Assembly (NCBI RefSeq): GCF_019200975.1
Contig: NZ_JAHTMR010000001.1
Coordinates: forward strand, 327,400 to 391,399
Source of the DNA: Pseudomonas sp. PD9R
Lineage (GTDB): Bacteria; Pseudomonadota; Gammaproteobacteria; Pseudomonadales; Pseudomonadaceae
Direction: 5' to 3'
Length of the DNA stretch: 64,000 bases
Shown: piece by piece, positions 62,422 to 64,000 of the stretch
Position numbering within the stretch: position 1 is the stretch's first letter
Layout: the number at the start of each line of letters is the position of its first letter
Notes under the pieces: generated by a model
What the model saw: only the letters and a program-made list of their open reading frames with translations
What the model was told of the DNA's origin: nothing
The model's database searches: none
Translations under genes and position numbers: made by a program

Positions 62422-63552
62422 TCATGCCTGGCGTTTATCCTTTGGATTCAAGCGCTGCACTTCGGCAAATATCTCAGTAATGGGTCGCTGCGGCTGACGT
62501 TTGTGCAGGGCGCGGACCTGTTCGCTCATCTTCAGCAATTCCGCGCTTGGCTGGGCCCATTGTTCCTTGGGCAACGGCTCGGACCATTGACGCATCACCT
62601 CGGGCAAAGCTTTTTGGCCCATGACTTTGAGGCGACGCACGTCCCATTCGGTGAGGTGGTTGGGTATCGTCCACAGGGTCATCACGTGGTACAGGTACCA
62701 GAAAAAACCGGACAGCCGATTGCGTAAACCGTCGCGAATTTCTTGGTGCATGCGAGCGCGGGCGTTGTAGAAGGTGTGCAGGCCTTCGTGGGGCGGGTCG
62801 TTGGGGCCTTGCAGGTCTTGCGGGTCCTGGATGGCTTTGAGGTCGTGGATTTCGTATTCCATGTAACCGCGGATGGCTTCCCAGTGGCTGATGGCCAGGG
62901 ACAGCCCGAAGCAGGGGAATTCAACACTGGTCAGGCGCTCGCCGTTCTGGAAACCGATGCCCATGCCGTACTGGCGGTGAATGCCGTATTGCGTGGCACC
63001 TTTGGCTTCGATGATCCAGGCCGAGAGGGATTCCCAGGGGACGAAGACGGGCTCGGTGGCACCTTCGGGCATGAAGCAGACTTCGCGGCGTTGACGGTTG
63101 AAGCGGGTGGGGATGATTTCGGCGCGTTTTTTGAAGTTGTAGTGCCAGACGGCCAGGCCGATGAGGAGCATCAAAAGGCACGATACTTGAGCGTTGTTGT
63201 AGCCTACATGAAACATTCCCGTCATTGAGTCCCAGATATCTTCCCAACCATAGCCAAAAATAACCCCTAAAAATCCAGTAAATAGCGGAAACAGAAATAC
63301 AACTGAGAATGCGACGTTCAATGGTCCTCCTAATATGACCTGCCACGAGAACACTTGCGGAGACCCTAACCCAAAGTCCATATACACCTCATTCAGCTCC
63401 CCAATATGAGAACCATGAGGTGGCAAAGGCGTCGGCAGTGGCAACGGTGCGAGGTAGGTGATTTTGCCGCTGGGAAAGGGTTCGATATCGCCCGCTTTCC
63501 GAGATGGTTCGAGATGTGGCGCAGGCAGGTCGAGCTCAAGATTGTTGGGCAT
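62422..63552 (-). CDS. Two-TM membrane protein of a tandem family (DUF6708-like), downstream copy
   Basis: The frame is open from 63627, but the ATG at 63552 (MPNNLELDLPAPHLEPSRKA) overlaps the 54-aa gene by 17 bp and was chosen; product about 376 aa. A Pro-rich N-terminus is followed by two hydrophobic segments (NVAFSVVFLFPLFTGFLGVI and CLLMLLIGLAVWHYNF). A soluble domain follows, with FNRQRREVCFMPEGATEPVF and a C-terminal region about 90% identical to the copy that starts beyond the window edge. By recollection it resembles DUF6708 proteins, often found near T6SS effector genes. Function unknown. Confidence 0.68.
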   Translation of the reverse strand: MPNNLELDLPAPHLEPSRKAGDIEPFPSGKITYLAPLPLPTPLPPHGSHIGELNEVYMDFGLGSPQVFSWQVILGGPLNVAFSVVFLFPLFTGFLGVIFGYGWEDIWDSMTGMFHVGYNNAQVSCLLMLLIGLAVWHYNFKKRAEIIPTRFNRQRREVCFMPEGATEPVFVPWESLSAWIIEAKGATQYGIHRQYGMGIGFQNGERLTSVEFPCFGLSLAISHWEAIRGYMEYEIHDLKAIQDPQDLQGPNDPPHEGLHTFYNARARMHQEIRDGLRNRLSGFFWYLYHVMTLWTIPNHLTEWDVRRLKVMGQKALPEVMRQWSEPLPKEQWAQPSAELLKMSEQVRALHKRQPQRPITEIFAEVQRLNPKDKRQA

Positions 63553-63700
63553 GGTCGGCCAGCTCCAGTAGTTCGGTGGGTAGCTCGTAGCGATAATCGG
63601 CCAGAGGATGGTCATCACGCTCATCACTGTTCAGGCCGATCAGGTTGATTCCGCGTTTTTCGCTGAACATCGGGTCTTCGAACACGTCCATGCCACTCAT
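63536..63700 (-). CDS. 54-aa protein between the two tandem membrane-protein copies
   Basis: The ATG at 63700 overlaps the stop of the upstream copy as ATGA. Its end overlaps the start of the downstream copy by 17 bp. The product (MSGMDVFEDPMFSEKRGINL, then an acidic helix) has no recognised family. Nested overlaps on both sides argue for co-translation. Confidence 0.5.
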   Translation of the reverse strand: MSGMDVFEDPMFSEKRGINLIGLNSDERDDHPLADYRYELPTELLELADHAQQS

Positions 63701-64000
63701 CTGCGCCGCTTCCCCGTCGGATTCGAGCGCTGCACCTCGGCAAAAATCTCGGTGATCGGTCGCTGCGGCTGACGTTTGTGCAGGGCGCGGACCTGTTCGC
63801 TCATCTTCAGTAATTCCGCGCTTGGCTGGGCCCGTTGTTCCTTGGGCAACGGCTCGGACCATTGACGCATCACCTCGGGCAAAGCTTTTTGGCCCATGAC
63901 TTTGAGGCGACGCACGTCCCATTCAGTCAGGTAGTTGGGAATCGTCCACAGGGTCATCACGTGGTACAGGTACCAGAAGAACCCCGACAGCCGAGTGCGT
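63697..64000 (-). CDS. Two-TM membrane protein of the tandem family, upstream copy, C-terminal part
   Basis: The last 100 codons are present and the gene continues past the window end. The residues (WTIPNYLTEWDVRRLKVMGQ, ALPEVMRQWSEPLPKEQRAQ, RPITEIFAEVQRSNPTGKRR) match the C-terminus of the downstream copy with few changes (for example Tyr for His, Arg for Trp, Ser for Leu). Copies are spaced 1275 bp apart, indicating a tandem duplication. Confidence 0.7.
   Translation of the reverse strand, partial: RTRLSGFFWYLYHVMTLWTIPNYLTEWDVRRLKVMGQKALPEVMRQWSEPLPKEQRAQPSAELLKMSEQVRALHKRQPQRPITEIFAEVQRSNPTGKRRR

Overview
The window is a chromosomal segment of a Pseudomonas, most likely of the P. fluorescens group. 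The evidence is the gene order thrS-infC-rpmI-rplT-pheS-pheT-ihfA-merR-tRNA-Pro, an RsmE-type CsrA protein, a DUF1654 gene, high-GC codon use, and many copies of the extragenic palindrome whose core reads GATCGCAGCC...GGCAGCTCCTACA. Most of it is ordinary core or lightly accessory chromosome. No prophage, CRISPR array or intact insertion sequence is visible.

Layout. 1-2.9 kb: the end of a molybdenum hydroxylase operon (Mo-cofactor subunit tail, 2Fe-2S subunit, triheme cytochrome c, XdhC maturation factor). 3-4.3 kb: a PuuB-like FAD oxidoreductase. 4.45 kb: tRNA-Val(GAC). 4.6-11.4 kb: small exported proteins, a Tat-exported beta carbonic anhydrase, rsmE, a putative LexA-controlled DUF1654-endonuclease I operon, and periplasmic glutaminase-asparaginase. 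11.4-18.5 kb: the ribose operon rbsBACRKD plus a secreted nucleoside hydrolase, with a strong promoter and a LacI-type operator. 18.5-20.5 kb: small proteins and a cold-shock protein. 20.85-28.35 kb: the translation cluster from thrS to tRNA-Pro. 28.4-29.1 kb: a gene-poor stretch behind the tRNA. 29.1-32.3 kb: a marR-HlyD-MFS drug efflux operon. 32.8-37.5 kb: lipoproteins, a VOC protein, a TetR regulator with 3-hydroxyacyl-CoA dehydrogenase, and an AraC regulator. 37.7-41.3 kb: a DUF6338-like gene broken by a stop codon, a 51-aa gene, an ABC exporter and an alpha/beta hydrolase. 41.4-46.5 kb: a deoxyribose locus (deoK, deoP, mutarotase-like gene, DeoR repressor, deoC). 46.5-52 kb: quinone oxidoreductase, MFS, LysR, pirin and a GlxA-type regulator. 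52-56.3 kb: two convergent winged-helix/ATPase regulators. 56.6-62.3 kb: an oxidative-stress-like cluster (flavodoxin-family protein, hydrolase, catalase) followed by AraC, metallo-beta-lactamase-fold and LysR genes. 62.4-64 kb: a tandemly duplicated two-TM protein family cut by the window end.

How the parts fit. Two complete pentose routes lie 24 kb apart. The ribose operon includes a periplasmic nucleoside hydrolase that can release ribose from nucleosides. The deoxyribose locus feeds DeoC and is flanked by two copies of a TGTTA-N6-TAACA operator. Together with an exported endonuclease I, the segment has the tools to use nucleic acids and nucleosides as food.

The most interesting regulatory signal is a hairpin just ahead of the thrS ribosome-binding site. 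Its 7-base loop, UUGGUAG, mimics the anticodon loop of tRNA-Thr(GGU). This suggests translational autoregulation by threonyl-tRNA synthetase like that known in E. coli, but built on a different anticodon.
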